A DNA stretch of 64,000 bases, taken from contig NZ_JAUSYQ010000002.1 of the NCBI RefSeq assembly GCF_030816965.1, positions 4,809,501-4,873,500 on the forward strand, written 5' to 3'. The position numbers and the translations under genes were made by a program. Positions 49,601 through 56,971 of the stretch are shown piece after piece (positions within the stretch are counted from its first letter, which is position 1; each line of letters starts with the position of its first letter). A model generated the notes under the pieces. It saw only the letters and a program-made list of their open reading frames with translations. It had not been told where the DNA came from and made no database searches. The DNA comes from Streptomyces canus (GTDB lineage Bacteria > Actinomycetota > Actinomycetes > Streptomycetales > Streptomycetaceae).

Positions 49601-50201
49601 TCTCAACCCGGCACGCCGCCTTCTTCGGCGTGGTGAGGGCACACGCAGGAAGCTGGACCAACCGCAAACGGCCGGACCAGCCGCCGCCGTACGCCGACGC
49701 GAACGCCGAGTAGTCGACACTCACCTCGGCCGTGCCCGGATCGGCGGCATCCGCGGTGAGCAGAACCCCCTTGATACCGGCCGCCTTGGCGGCCTCATGA
49801 CTCAGAACGCGTACCCGTGCCTGGCCCGAGGCGGCGCTCTTGGCGCCGGACCGGGCGATCGTCACCGGCAGGCCCCCGGCGGTGACCTTGGCCTTCCCAC
49901 TGTCCGGGATCTGCGCGGTGTCCTCGGCCGCGGTGGGCCACGACGCCTTCTGTTCCGCAGCTGCCCGCTTGGACTGGGCGGCGTTGGCCGCTTTCGCCTT
50001 GGCGACCGTGGCGCGGGCCTTCTTGTCACCCAACCCGGTGACCTTGCGGACTTTGCTCACGCGCTGTTCGGCCACCGCGGGCTTGCCCAGGCCACCGCCC
50101 GTCGCGGCAGCCGCGACGGGCGTCAGAGCGACCGGCACGGTCAAAGCCATGGACAGGGCCACTACGAGCGGCGCCCATCGGGCTGGTATTCGGGTACGCA
50201 C
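43695..50201 (-). CDS. secreted RHS/YD-repeat polymorphic toxin with PD-(D/E)xK tip
   Basis: 2168 residues from GTG at 50201 (GGGGG upstream). It has a signal peptide (RWAPLVVALSMALTVPVALT, then AAAA). An N-terminal region is followed by the SpvB/TcdB-like start (GSSGAFTWSYPLSTPPAAAG). A long array of YD repeats follows (YDSLGRTTDTW, YTYDDAGNVTAISD). The core ends at LAWDNESRLNKL and REYDPVLARFISVDPL with the junction NNPATFSDPTG. After it come 273 variable residues with two RTPDGKFA copies and a nuclease-like core YDGAVQIGGRWLGVEVKGGS, where D-x(12)-E-x-K fits a restriction-type fold. The RHS shell probably encloses this tip until delivery. Confidence 0.88.
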   Translation of the reverse strand: MRTRIPARWAPLVVALSMALTVPVALTPVAAAATGGGLGKPAVAEQRVSKVRKVTGLGDKKARATVAKAKAANAAQSKRAAAEQKASWPTAAEDTAQIPDSGKAKVTAGGLPVTIARSGAKSAASGQARVRVLSHEAAKAAGIKGVLLTADAADPGTAEVSVDYSAFASAYGGGWSGRLRLVQLPACALTTPKKAACRVETPLDSHNDISGQAVSAKVGLAPASTTTATSLLSTSQTAAATSSATVLALTAAAGESASGAGNYAASPLSSSSTWEAGGSSGAFTWSYPLSTPPAAAGPAPSLSLSYDSGSSDGKTASTNNQSTQVGEGFNLTSSYIDRSYGACDNDGQDDKYDQCWKYDNASLVLNGKSSELIKDDTDGKWRLKNDDASTVTHSTGAENGDDDGEYWTVITGDGTKYVFGLNKLTGAGTERTNSVWTVPVYGDDFGDPGYDKGDSFSGRSLTQAWRWNLDYVVDLRGNAMTYWYTAETNYYAKNGAATATTAYTRGGYLSKILYGQNKDTLFSGVTSDKVTFSYDERCTAADCSSLTDSTADNWPDVPFDSVCKQDADCDAKSPSFFTRKRLTGIDTYAWSAASSAFTAVDSWTLTQNFLDGGDLAGDTSDQTLALMSIRHTGKNGTDIALDPVTFDYQMRANRVDSNDDDILPLTRPRIETVTSETGAITTVTLSDPECVRGSNMPAAEDNDTKSCYPTYWHINGAAESLIDWFHKYRVTAVLSSDPTGKNLAVEHAYTYSGPAWHYNDDPITPSDERTWSIWRGYGKVTETTGISGGTQSKTVSLYLQGMNGDKQKNGTTRTASVAGIDFTGLDVADQTDSDPYAGQLRQQITYNGSTPVAVTVNDPWLKKTATQHKSYADIEAYYVRTAKTYTHTYLTATSKWRTSASSTTAFDDYGMPTKVYNEGDTAATGDETCTRTWYARNDTLGINSLVSRTRTVGQPCSVAETSLSLPTSTAARGDVLADTATVYDTTTATTWTASQTPTKGEATWTGRASAYPATATSGERAPSSWQTLSKLTYDTLGRVVTSTDAASNTTTTVYTPTGAGPLTKTKVTNPKSQNVYTYADYARGTPTKVYDANNKITESTYDALGRKTATWLPNRSRSLEQSANYTYAYSVSNDAPSWTSTSTLKADGTYNTTYTVYDSLLRTLQTQSPTPVGGQLLTDTRYDSRGLAYETYADIFDSTATPSGTYTRAEYGEAPKQTKIVFDGAGRPTSSTLLIYGVQKWSTTSSYTGDSSATTAPSGGSAVRTITDVQGRPVERREYASTSPADTGYGATVGAAYTPTAYTYTRDGKQATITGPDSKWTYSYDLFGRQTSSTDPDKGTATTGYTNLDQTSWTKDGAGRVTVYAYDSLGRTTDTWSAASTADLTSTLEEQVDANKLTHYAYDTLAKGQPDSSTRYVGGASASGSAYTKQVTAYDNLYRATTTQVVLPAGDALVKSGAVPSSTLSFSTYYNIDGTQQYTSEPAAGGLTAETIDTEYNGLGLPTAVTGTTGYLLDAGYSATGQTAELTLGTSAAAGIYKAYIKNKYEEGTDRLTESRVTDPTHQLQNLNYTYDDAGNVTAISDATTQSGTVVADNQCFAYDGYRRLTNAWTPSTADCSTSKRTTANLGGASPYWSSYTYTDAGLRKTETTHTTSADTTKTYCYSATKLHQLAATTTGSTCTGVAPTYVYDDTGNTTTRLDGTTSQTLAWDNESRLNKLVEGSSTTGYVYDADGTLLIRRNTAGETVLYLGATEVHLDTSTSTTKYWAQRYYSAGSAVIAVRSNKSGTSTLSYLAADQHGTSSLALDATTQAITKRYTTPFGASRSGGTGTWPDDKSFLGKSADSSSGLTHIGAREYDPVLARFISVDPLLETDKPQTLNGYTYSSNNPATFSDPTGEGLACGDGFDVGCGNGVVTHGDGSLSKNGNPTGGGVAPGWNTGTATYTSIFTNNIVPGLPFQNALANTSITHFSSGQVFDEKRFMAGVAWALGGILRELTKEPEPTVMCTPDHSYCGTIETKGGTFAGGGGLLGGGGLSPRTPDGKFANGEPGTGSPAGKAPRTPDGKFAKRNGERGTDGSLDERTVMDQLELDGAPIIRGQVYARVPGFPLRKYDGAVQIGGRWLGVEVKGGSSPLTPPQRAFDQWLNKPGNTVTITGGPTLEGTFNAWVPH

Positions 50202-50370
50202 GAAACCCCCAGGTGAAAAAGGATCGAAAAAGTCCGAGAGAGCGGCGGCGGGATACATAAGTCGGCGCAGCAGACGTGGTGGTGGCACGCGGGCGGCAAC
50301 CCGCGTCCGACGGCGGACGCGGGGCGGGCGGCGGTGCCTGCCGCCGCCCGTCCCGCGCCAAGTTTCGGGA

Positions 50371-53300
50371 TTAGTCCCCGACGGTGTTGGCGATCTGGTC
50401 CTGGCTGGCCATGGCGCCGGCCCAGACCCGGATGTCGGTGACGGATCCCGGCAAATAGTGGCCCCAGGCAGAGTTGGCGAAGCCCTTGCCAACCGCGAAG
50501 TCGCCGGATCCGACCACGGCTGTGTAGGCGGTGTCGTCACCGTTCTGGTTGAGGCCCAGATAGAGGCTGACCGTGCCGGACTGCGCGTCGTATACGCCGG
50601 TCATACGGACCGAGCTGCCTAGCATGGCTGCCGCGTCGGAGGTGACGCCGCTGAAGCTGCCATCGGCGTTGAGGCGTCCGAAGTGCCAGACGCCGACCGG
50701 AATCGTCTTGTCCGTCTCCAGGTCGGTGTCGGTGTTCTTCAGCTCGTACCAAAACCCCCAGGCGGACCCGTCGGCGCTGCGCTGACCGATCACCTGCGCG
50801 GTGTAGCCGATGTTCTTGGCTACCAGTGCGTCAGCGTCCAGTTGCACGGCGGTGGTCGCGGTGAACGAACCGGTCTCATCCACCAGCGGCCCGGAAGCTG
50901 TAGCCGCGCTGTCCGCACCGTGGAGGACGATCCCTTCACCGTCCAACGAGGCACCACCGGAGAGAGTGAGCGAGCGGCCGTAGCCGGAGTCGCTGTCCGC
51001 GAGGGTGGTGCCGCTGGCATCGGCCGGGTTCCAGGAGGCCACCAACTCGGCTCCCGCGTACCCGTTGGGGTTCTTCAGCCGTGCGTCCGTGGACACGAGG
51101 TCATCGGTGAGCTTGACCTGCCAGGCCCGGACCTCGTCGATCTGGCCACCGAAGTAGTCGGTGGGAGATCCGGCCGTGTAAAGGGCCCGGCCGATCAGGA
51201 AACTGCCATTGGCGGCCGTGGGCTGCCCACTGTCCAGGACGACAGGGGAGCCTTGGGCCTTGCCGTTGACGTACAGCTGGATGGTCTTGGCCTTCGAGTC
51301 GTAAACGCCGGCCAGATGGGTCCACACGCCGAAGGGCACCGAGGTCTGGTTGGCATAGGAGCGGGCGATGTGCGAGGTCCCCGCGGAGTCCCGCCAGTGC
51401 CAGTTGAAGATCCAGCCCTTGTAGGAGGTGGAGTAGTAGATCGAGAACCCTGACGCGGTGGCATCGCTGCTCACCTGCGAGACGACGGCGTAGTTGTGGG
51501 CCGGAGCCGAGGCGATGCGGGCCCACGCCGAGACCGTATAGGAGGCCCGGGTCTCCAGCACCGCGCCGGAGGTCGCCGCGTAGCCGGCGGAACCGTCAAG
51601 AGTCAGCCCGGTGTCGGTCACGGGGGTGCCGAGGTCGTTGCCGTTGGCATCCTTGGTGATGACGCCGCGCCGACCGCGTCCGTCACGGGAGGCACCCGAG
51701 GCGGAGAGGGCGGCGTTGTCCTGGTCGGCCGTCACCGTGGTTGAGGTATCGACGGCAGCGCCACTGGGCTCATCGAAATGCCACTGTCCGACGGGGCCGG
51801 GGCCTTCGGCGACCACGAAATCGATCGCGTTCTGGGCACCCCAGCCGATGGTGTCCTTGGCGCGCACAAAGATGGTGTATGTGCCCGGTGCGGTCGGAGT
51901 GATGACCTTGGTCACCGTCGAGCCGGGGATCGGGGCAGACCAGGAGACCTCCGTGGAGAACTTGTACATGTAGGCGGTGTTGGTGTCCCCCGAGTACGGA
52001 GTGAAGGTGAAGGACGCATCGACGCCCGGTCCGCCGCCCGGCACGCAGGCGTTGGTCGTGCAACGGAAGTACGGGCTGGCCACCGCGATGCCGGGGGCTT
52101 TCGGGCGAGTCGAATCGACCTTGAAGTAACACCAGCCTGTCGTAGAAGCGTTGGAGGCCGACGACAGATGGCTGTTGTAGCTGTTGTAGTACGAGCGGGT
52201 CCAGGTCCGGTAGCGGTACAGCGTGCCATCCGTCAGCGTCGGAGTGTCCGCGAACAGCTGGGTGTTGTCGGCGGCGTGTCCGCTGGTGGGCCGCTCCATC
52301 TCATCGACCGCCTGGGACCAGGACTTGCTGCTGTCGGTGTACTTGTCCAGGTCGAACGCCGCGCGCAACAGCGCGTCCTCCTCGCCCCCCTTGGCCGTCT
52401 GCACGGTCGCGGTCAACCGGGCGTTGGGGGTCGAGACGATCAACGGATCGCTCTGGTCGGTCTCGCACTGGATGCCATCACCGGTGACCAGTCCGATCGC
52501 GGTGGGCTTAGCCGGAATGCCGACGAAGTCCACGTCCAAGGTCGCGTCGTCGTCGAACCGCTTCCAGCCGTTGGGGTCGGACTCGTCGTGCGCCTTCAGC
52601 ATCAGAGTAAGACGGGAGATGTCACCGGCCGCGAACTTCTTCACGGTCGAAGTGAGGTTCTCGTTGGGCTCGGTCGAGCTGTCGTTGAACTCGATCGCCT
52701 TGTCCGGCTGACTCGGATCGCAGGCCGAACCCCGGCCCGCCGAAACGTACCGGTCGACCATCAGGTCCCAGTTCGCGGTCGGCCCCGGCCACCTGGTGGA
52801 CGAGGAGATGTTTCCGGTGCGCGCCAGATCCACCCAGGTCGGTTCACAGGACATCGAGAATCGCTCGGTGATCCGGAAGGTGGCATCCAGCACCTGCTTG
52901 CCCGCCAGCTGGCTCGGCGAGAACTCGAAGTACATCCGGTTCCTGTATCCCGAACCGCAGTAGTAGGCGTATCCGCCGGTCACATAGGTGCCGCAGTAGC
53001 CAACACCCTTGCCATCGTCACCGCCGGAGAAGTTGTAGAACGTGTCCCCGTCAGAGGACAGCAGCGTGCGCTCCGACTCGCCCCACGACACATCCGGATC
53101 GATGTACAGCGGGTACACCGTGTCCTCGCCGGTCAGCAGCTCCGCGTCCGGTACCACCGTCACCGAATCCGCATCCGCCGACACCGGCAACATCACCGAG
53201 GCATCGCCCTCGCCCGGGCCATCCGCCGGATCTGCCGATGCCTCACCGGACCCGTCCTCATCCCCTGCCGATGTGCCCTCCGCCGACGCCAGGCTGAACG

Positions 53301-54126
53301 AAGCCTGCGACGCGTTCGCTGACGAGGCACTCGGCGATGAGGAGACCGAGTCCCCTGCCGAGTCCCACATCTGCGCGGACGGGGCACGGAAGACCGTGTT
53401 GCCGTTGGCGTCCACCGCAGACAGGCTCCCGCCCCCGTCCCGCACAGTGAGGCCCTTGGCCCTCAGGGAGAAATCGAGCTTCTTCAACTGCGGATTGGCG
53501 GCCGCGGCCGCGCTCTTGACAACCAACACCTGCCGAACGCCCTCGACGGTGGCCGTCATCCGCAAGTCCACACCCGGCAGCACGTCCGCATACAGCGCGG
53601 ACGCACCCTCCAGCGCCGGCTCGGGAAGCGACCCAGGCCAGCCCAACGACAGGGACATGCCGTCGTCAGCCAACGTCACCAGGCCGGCGCCGTCGCCGCC
53701 TCCGGACAGCGAGACGTTCAACACGGCGGCCTTCGGCCCGATCGAGCCGTCGGCTCGCCGTTCCAACGTCGCATCCGGTGCCACCCACGACCCGTCAGCA
53801 AGCTTGGCCCGCACCGGAACCGCCGACTGCACCAGCTTGAAGGTCAGACCGTCAGGATTGGCGTACGTCGTCGAGTACTCAGTGCGCTGGCCCACGACCT
53901 CGACCCGCTCGCCGGACTCGGCTGCCTGGGCCGAAGCGGCCTGCGCCTCCGACGTCGCATCCGCCTGCGCCTGCGTCGCGGACCCGGCGACGACTGGCAG
54001 TCCGGCCAGCAGCGCCGTCACGACCGCGCTCGCCAGGAATCGTCCCCTAGTTCGCCCGCCGTGTTCACTGTGTTTGCTCTGCACCGCATGCACGCAGGCA
54101 TGACGGCGTGACACACGCCACCCCAT
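50371..54126 (-). CDS. secreted LamG-domain protein partner of the RHS gene
   Basis: 1251 residues from ATG at 54126 (a GTG 15 nt upstream is also possible). The signal sequence is long (GRFLASAVVTALLAGLPVVA). The N-terminal third is beta-rich (FKLVQSAVPVRAKLADGSWV, DRYVSAGRGSACDP) like DNRLRE-type actinobacterial wall proteins. Two concanavalin/LamG domains lie at about 800-960 (GPVGQWHFDEPSGAAVDTST, WTHLAGVYDSKAKTIQLYVN) and 1040-1245 (WNPADASGTTLADSDSGYGR, TGVYDAQSGTVSLYLGLNQN). This gene type is regularly found immediately before RHS genes in Streptomyces and may help anchor or deliver the RHS protein. It ends 170 nt before the RHS start. Confidence 0.82.
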   Translation of the reverse strand: MGWRVSRRHACVHAVQSKHSEHGGRTRGRFLASAVVTALLAGLPVVAGSATQAQADATSEAQAASAQAAESGERVEVVGQRTEYSTTYANPDGLTFKLVQSAVPVRAKLADGSWVAPDATLERRADGSIGPKAAVLNVSLSGGGDGAGLVTLADDGMSLSLGWPGSLPEPALEGASALYADVLPGVDLRMTATVEGVRQVLVVKSAAAAANPQLKKLDFSLRAKGLTVRDGGGSLSAVDANGNTVFRAPSAQMWDSAGDSVSSSPSASSANASQASFSLASAEGTSAGDEDGSGEASADPADGPGEGDASVMLPVSADADSVTVVPDAELLTGEDTVYPLYIDPDVSWGESERTLLSSDGDTFYNFSGGDDGKGVGYCGTYVTGGYAYYCGSGYRNRMYFEFSPSQLAGKQVLDATFRITERFSMSCEPTWVDLARTGNISSSTRWPGPTANWDLMVDRYVSAGRGSACDPSQPDKAIEFNDSSTEPNENLTSTVKKFAAGDISRLTLMLKAHDESDPNGWKRFDDDATLDVDFVGIPAKPTAIGLVTGDGIQCETDQSDPLIVSTPNARLTATVQTAKGGEEDALLRAAFDLDKYTDSSKSWSQAVDEMERPTSGHAADNTQLFADTPTLTDGTLYRYRTWTRSYYNSYNSHLSSASNASTTGWCYFKVDSTRPKAPGIAVASPYFRCTTNACVPGGGPGVDASFTFTPYSGDTNTAYMYKFSTEVSWSAPIPGSTVTKVITPTAPGTYTIFVRAKDTIGWGAQNAIDFVVAEGPGPVGQWHFDEPSGAAVDTSTTVTADQDNAALSASGASRDGRGRRGVITKDANGNDLGTPVTDTGLTLDGSAGYAATSGAVLETRASYTVSAWARIASAPAHNYAVVSQVSSDATASGFSIYYSTSYKGWIFNWHWRDSAGTSHIARSYANQTSVPFGVWTHLAGVYDSKAKTIQLYVNGKAQGSPVVLDSGQPTAANGSFLIGRALYTAGSPTDYFGGQIDEVRAWQVKLTDDLVSTDARLKNPNGYAGAELVASWNPADASGTTLADSDSGYGRSLTLSGGASLDGEGIVLHGADSAATASGPLVDETGSFTATTAVQLDADALVAKNIGYTAQVIGQRSADGSAWGFWYELKNTDTDLETDKTIPVGVWHFGRLNADGSFSGVTSDAAAMLGSSVRMTGVYDAQSGTVSLYLGLNQNGDDTAYTAVVGSGDFAVGKGFANSAWGHYLPGSVTDIRVWAGAMASQDQIANTVGD

Positions 54127-54167
54127 AGCCCCCCACCCCACCCTTAACAGATCTTTACAATTTGAAG

Positions 54168-54196
54168 ATCTAAGTTGACTCGTTGCATCAAGTCAA
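54168..54196 (-). promoter_or_regulatory. promoter of the LamG-RHS operon with operator-like repeats
   Basis: Minus strand: -35 TTGACT (54196-54191), 17-nt spacer, -10 TTAGAT (54173-54168). The promoter is overlaid by the inverted repeat GTTGACT / AGTCAAC and is followed by AGATCTT / AAGATCT. It is well formed and probably regulated. Confidence 0.72.
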
Positions 54197-54272
54197 CACT
54201 TTTGAGTGACGAAACCTTGACAGGGCCAGGTCAGGGTTTGAATCGAATCAAGCCCCCTCCCTCACAGAAAAC

Positions 54273-54590
54273 TCACAGCACGGCAGGGAGTCTCGACCCC
54301 CACCTCAGGTCGCTGAATCGACGCTCTCGATCTATGGGTGTGCAGGGCGGCGGCCTGCCGGTTGATGACGTCAACGTCCGTGTAACAGCGGGCCCGATGT
54401 GCCAGTTCCTCGGGCCGCGCTTCTCCCAGTACGAGGGGCTGCCGCAGCTGCAACTGTTCTGCGTCAGGTGCTCCGTGGCCGTGGCGCACGGCCAGGCGGT
54501 GCCGCAGGTTCGGCACTTCCAGTCGGTCTCGGGGCCGCTGGGAAGGTGGGAGTCGGGGAGGCGGATGGGGCGCGGCTTCCAGTTGTCCAT
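54273..54590 (-). CDS. small zinc-ribbon-like phage protein
   Basis: 105 residues from ATG at 54590. The N-terminal 70 residues look genuine: NWKPRPIRLPDSHLPSGPET, then CRTCGTAWPCA and NSCSCGSPSYWEKRGPRNWH, with C-x2-C-x5-C and C-x-C sites. Small proteins with this pattern are common in the early arm of actinophages. The last 30 residues (TPIDRERRFSDLRWGSRL) are less convincing and may reflect recombination with the RHS island, whose promoter begins just downstream. No strong ribosome site is seen. Confidence 0.5.
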   Translation of the reverse strand: MDNWKPRPIRLPDSHLPSGPETDWKCRTCGTAWPCATATEHLTQNSCSCGSPSYWEKRGPRNWHIGPAVTRTLTSSTGRPPPCTPIDRERRFSDLRWGSRLPAVL

Positions 54591-54653
54591 CTGTGGCGGC
54601 CTATCGCGGTCAGGTGGGGTGGGTTGTGCGGCAAGGGGGTGGGCCCGGTAGAA

Positions 54654-54700
54654 CAGCAGTGAGCCCGGGGAACGCTGCCTGTTCCCCGGGCTCACTGCTG
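54654..54700. terminator. 20-bp perfect hairpin, loop GCTGCCT
   Basis: CAGCAGTGAGCCCGGGGAAC (54654-54673), loop GCTGCCT, and the exact reverse complement (54681-54700). Longest of the early-arm hairpins. It lies 13 nt past the stop of the 204-residue gene. Confidence 0.88.
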
Positions 54701-54712
54701 GTCGGATGGCGG

Positions 54713-55327
54713 TCAGCTCTGCGCCGCCGGCTGCGCCTCAGCGGTGTCCGGTGCGGCCAGGACGTGGGTCGCGGTCCGGTTGCCTGCCTGGCGGGGTCCG
54801 GCGCACAGGTACTCGCCCCATCCGTCGTTCACGCGCTTGCCGGTTCCGTCCCAGATCAGCAGTCGGCCGCACTGGGCGCGGTTCCCGGCGTTCTCCCCCG
54901 GTGTTCCGTGCGGCCAGTCGTCGGCGGCCGGGGCGGCGTCCTGTTCCTGGTCCTTGTCGGGGTCTTCGGGCAGGTCGACGCGCAGTGTGCCGAGCAGGTC
55001 GTTGACCGGCTTCCAGTCGGCCGCCAGCAGCGGGTGCACGGTGCGGCTGAAGGTGGTCATGTCGAGGAGCGTGTGCCGGATGTCGTTGACGGCCTGGCGG
55101 CTCAGCGTGTGGAAGGTGTCGTCGTTGAAACGCCAGATCACCTTGTCGCCGTCGTGGACCGTGGTCAGGACGTTGGCGTTGACGCTGATGGCGGTAGCCG
55201 TGGGCAGCTCCTCGCGGATCAGGTGGGCGATGAGGAGCAGGCCTCGGTCGAGGACTTCGCGCCGCTTCTTGGCGGCGTCGCGGTAGGCGTCCTCGAAGTA
55301 CTCGGTCCAGAAGGCTTTGCTGGTCAT
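54713..55327 (-). CDS. hypothetical early protein
   Basis: 204 residues from ATG at 55327 with GGAAGGAA about 10 nt upstream. It begins TSKAFWTEYFEDAYRDAAKK, with a helix-rich first half (RGLLLIAHLIREELPTATAI, DDTFHTLSRQAVNDIRHTLL) and an acidic Pro/Asp linker. The C-terminal domain has CGRLLIWDGTGKRVNDGWGE and ATHVLAA. No family recognised. It is the last gene of the sub-operon that starts at element 56.9 kb, and is bounded by hairpins on both sides. Confidence 0.65.
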   Translation of the reverse strand: MTSKAFWTEYFEDAYRDAAKKRREVLDRGLLLIAHLIREELPTATAISVNANVLTTVHDGDKVIWRFNDDTFHTLSRQAVNDIRHTLLDMTTFSRTVHPLLAADWKPVNDLLGTLRVDLPEDPDKDQEQDAAPAADDWPHGTPGENAGNRAQCGRLLIWDGTGKRVNDGWGEYLCAGPRQAGNRTATHVLAAPDTAEAQPAAQS

Positions 55328-55365
55328 GTGGGGCGGTTCCTTCCGTTGGTGGGGGTGGGCGGGTG

Positions 55366-55402
55366 GTGGGGCCGGGGTGGGCTGCCTGCGCCCCGGCCCC
55401 AC
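55366..55402. terminator. 12-bp hairpin with GCTGCCT in the loop
   Basis: GTGGGGCCGGGG / CCCCGGCCCCAC with a 13-nt loop containing GCTGCCT, directly after the stop of the ChlI-like gene. Confidence 0.75.
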
Positions 55403-55407
55403 GATGG

Positions 55408-56154
55408 CTAGGAGTTGGCCCGGTCGAAGGTCTGGAGGGTGAGGACGGCCTGGTGGAGGTTCTCCACGCTGTAGATGCCGATGTCGGCGACGTCGATGGT
55501 GCTGAGGTCGTCGTCGGCGATGAGCGCGGTCGTCCAGTCGCTGACGATGGCGAAGCGGGCGGTTTCGTTGACGTCAGCCACGGGCCGCACCCGGCCGTCG
55601 AGGCCGAGTTCACCGATGAACACGACGTTGGCCAGGGCGTCCGAGCTGTAGTGCCCGTCCGCGCCGAGGATCGCGCAGGCGATGGCGAGGTCGTGGGTAC
55701 TGTCCAGAGGGGGGCCGGTGACCTTCTCGACGGTGACCGTGACCCGGCCGGTGGGCCAGGAGTAGCCGCCGTTGATGATGGCCGCGCGGATGCGGTCCCT
55801 GGTCTCCTGCCCGTGGGTGACGCCGTCGATGGTGAACGAGTCGAGGCCGGGGCTGACCGTCGCGTGGATCACGGCGGCGGTCTTGGTGGCGGCGCGCACC
55901 GTGGCGCGGCCCTGGCTCGTGCTGTTCTGCTCGGTCGGCCAGGCAACGCCGAGGCCGCGCTGGTCGGCGTCGACGACCAGGCCGGTGCGGTACAGGGCGT
56001 CGCCCACGACGTAGTTCGGGGTAGTGACGTCCTCGAGAACGTCGCCGGGCTGCGCGGCGAGGACGGCGTACTTCAGGTTGAACGGGTTGCCGTCCTCAGT
56101 GAGGACGCCGTCGGTGATGACGCCTGTGCGGGTGGGGCGGGCGGTGGTGGTCAT
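55408..56154 (-). CDS. stand-alone ChlI/Lon-like domain protein
   Basis: 248 residues from ATG at 56154 with AAGGAG upstream. Residues about 80-215 match the ChlI/Lon-protease-like domain found at the N-terminus of ComM and the C-terminus of RadA. The matching segments are ATVSPGLDSFTIDGVTHGQE, TRDRIRAAIINGGYSWPTGR, VTVTVEKVTGPPLDSTHDLA and VVFIGELGLDGRVRPVADV. In ComM and RadA this domain is joined to an AAA+ or RecA motor. Here no ATPase domain is present. The Lon catalytic Ser motif is not evident (LDSTHDL instead). It may partner a host or phage ATPase in recombination or protein handling. Confidence 0.72.
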   Translation of the reverse strand: MTTTARPTRTGVITDGVLTEDGNPFNLKYAVLAAQPGDVLEDVTTPNYVVGDALYRTGLVVDADQRGLGVAWPTEQNSTSQGRATVRAATKTAAVIHATVSPGLDSFTIDGVTHGQETRDRIRAAIINGGYSWPTGRVTVTVEKVTGPPLDSTHDLAIACAILGADGHYSSDALANVVFIGELGLDGRVRPVADVNETARFAIVSDWTTALIADDDLSTIDVADIGIYSVENLHQAVLTLQTFDRANS

Positions 56155-56192
56155 GCTGGTGCTCCTTCGTGGGGTGGTGGCCGATCGGGCGA

Positions 56193-56219
56193 GCCGGGGA
56201 GCGCTGCCTGCTCCCCGGC
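56193..56219. terminator. 10-bp hairpin, loop GCTGCCT
   Basis: GCCGGGGAGC / GCTCCCCGGC with the exact loop GCTGCCT, past the stop of the 97-residue gene. Confidence 0.75.
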
Positions 56220-56236
56220 ATCACGTGGGGTACTGG

Positions 56237-56530
56237 TCATCCCTCCTGCTCGTCCAACTTCTCCGTCCTGCTGTCGGGGGTCAGCCCGTAGTCGTCCAGG
56301 CCGGACTGCTCGCGCATGATGGCGAGGAAGTTGTCGAGGGCCTCGCGGGGCGTGGCGCCCCACTCGGTGTTCACGTCACCGAAGGCGTCCGCCGCGTCGA
56401 CGCCGAGCTCTTCGAGGACCGCGCTCCGCTTGGCGGGGTCGGTCGGAGCGGGGGCGATGTCCCACAGGGCGTAGCCGGCGCCCCGCTCCTGGCCGACGAT
56501 GATGAACTCGCGGGTGGGGGTGCTGGTCAT
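56237..56530 (-). CDS. small early protein
   Basis: 97 residues from ATG at 56530 with GGAGAA upstream. It is acidic: REFIIVGQERGAGYALWDIA, KRSAVLEELGVDAADAFGDV, and ATPREALDNFLAIMREQSGL. This is a short alpha/beta domain of unknown function, bounded by hairpins. Confidence 0.6.
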   Translation of the reverse strand: MTSTPTREFIIVGQERGAGYALWDIAPAPTDPAKRSAVLEELGVDAADAFGDVNTEWGATPREALDNFLAIMREQSGLDDYGLTPDSRTEKLDEQEG

Positions 56531-56597
56531 TCGGGTTCTCCTTCTTGGGGTGGTGGTGAGCCAGGCCCCGGGTGGGGCGGTTGGCGGCTCCTGGGCG

Positions 56598-56633
56598 GGC
56601 AGCGCGCACCGGGCGGTGGCCCGTCGCGCTGCC
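56598..56633. terminator. hairpin with inner stem
   Basis: Outer stem GGCAGCGCG / CGCGCTGCC with an inner GGGC / GCCC stem. GCTGCC is again present, here in the right arm. It follows the stop of the zinc-ribbon gene at 56668. Confidence 0.6.
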
Positions 56634-56667
56634 TGCTCAGGGGGCGGCCTGGCGGCCGCCCGGCCAG

Positions 56668-56850
56668 TCACTCGTCGCAGTAGGGGCAGAACACCGCCCG
56701 GATCTCGCCGTTGTTGCCGGTGAGCGTGTCCAGGTCGCCACCGCAGTCGGTGCAGGTGTCGAGGTCCTCGGTGGGCAGGTCGCGCACGCTGGTGACCTCC
56801 GTCTTGACGGGGCCGGTGGTGGTGGGGGGCGTGAGGCGGATGTTCAGCAT
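56668..56850 (-). CDS. small zinc-ribbon protein
   Basis: 60 residues from ATG at 56850 with AGGAAGG upstream. A polar N-terminus precedes CTDCGGDLDTLTGNNGEIRA and VFCPYCDE, a two CxxC zinc ribbon. It is the first gene after the regulatory element at 56.9 kb, so it is probably strongly expressed early. Possibly a transcription or nuclease inhibitor, but nothing in the sequence shows which. Confidence 0.65.
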   Translation of the reverse strand: MLNIRLTPPTTTGPVKTEVTSVRDLPTEDLDTCTDCGGDLDTLTGNNGEIRAVFCPYCDE

Positions 56851-56905
56851 GGCGCTCGCCTTCCTGTCGGGGTGGTGTGGTTTGAACTACTTCCATTCTT
56901 TCCGA

Positions 56906-56950
56906 ATTGACTTGCCCTAGCCAGTTTTAACAAGTCAATTCGGTAAAAGA
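56906..56950 (-). promoter_or_regulatory. early-arm element copy 1
   Basis: Minus strand. CTTTTACC is followed by a perfect 13-bp inverted repeat, CCGAATTGACTTG / CAAGTCAATTCGG, around the core TTAAAACTGGCTAGGG. The element then continues AAAGAATG. It is the first of three similar elements and lies upstream of the zinc-ribbon gene. Confidence 0.7.
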
Positions 56951-56971
56951 ACTCCCAAGGAAAGGGGCAGG

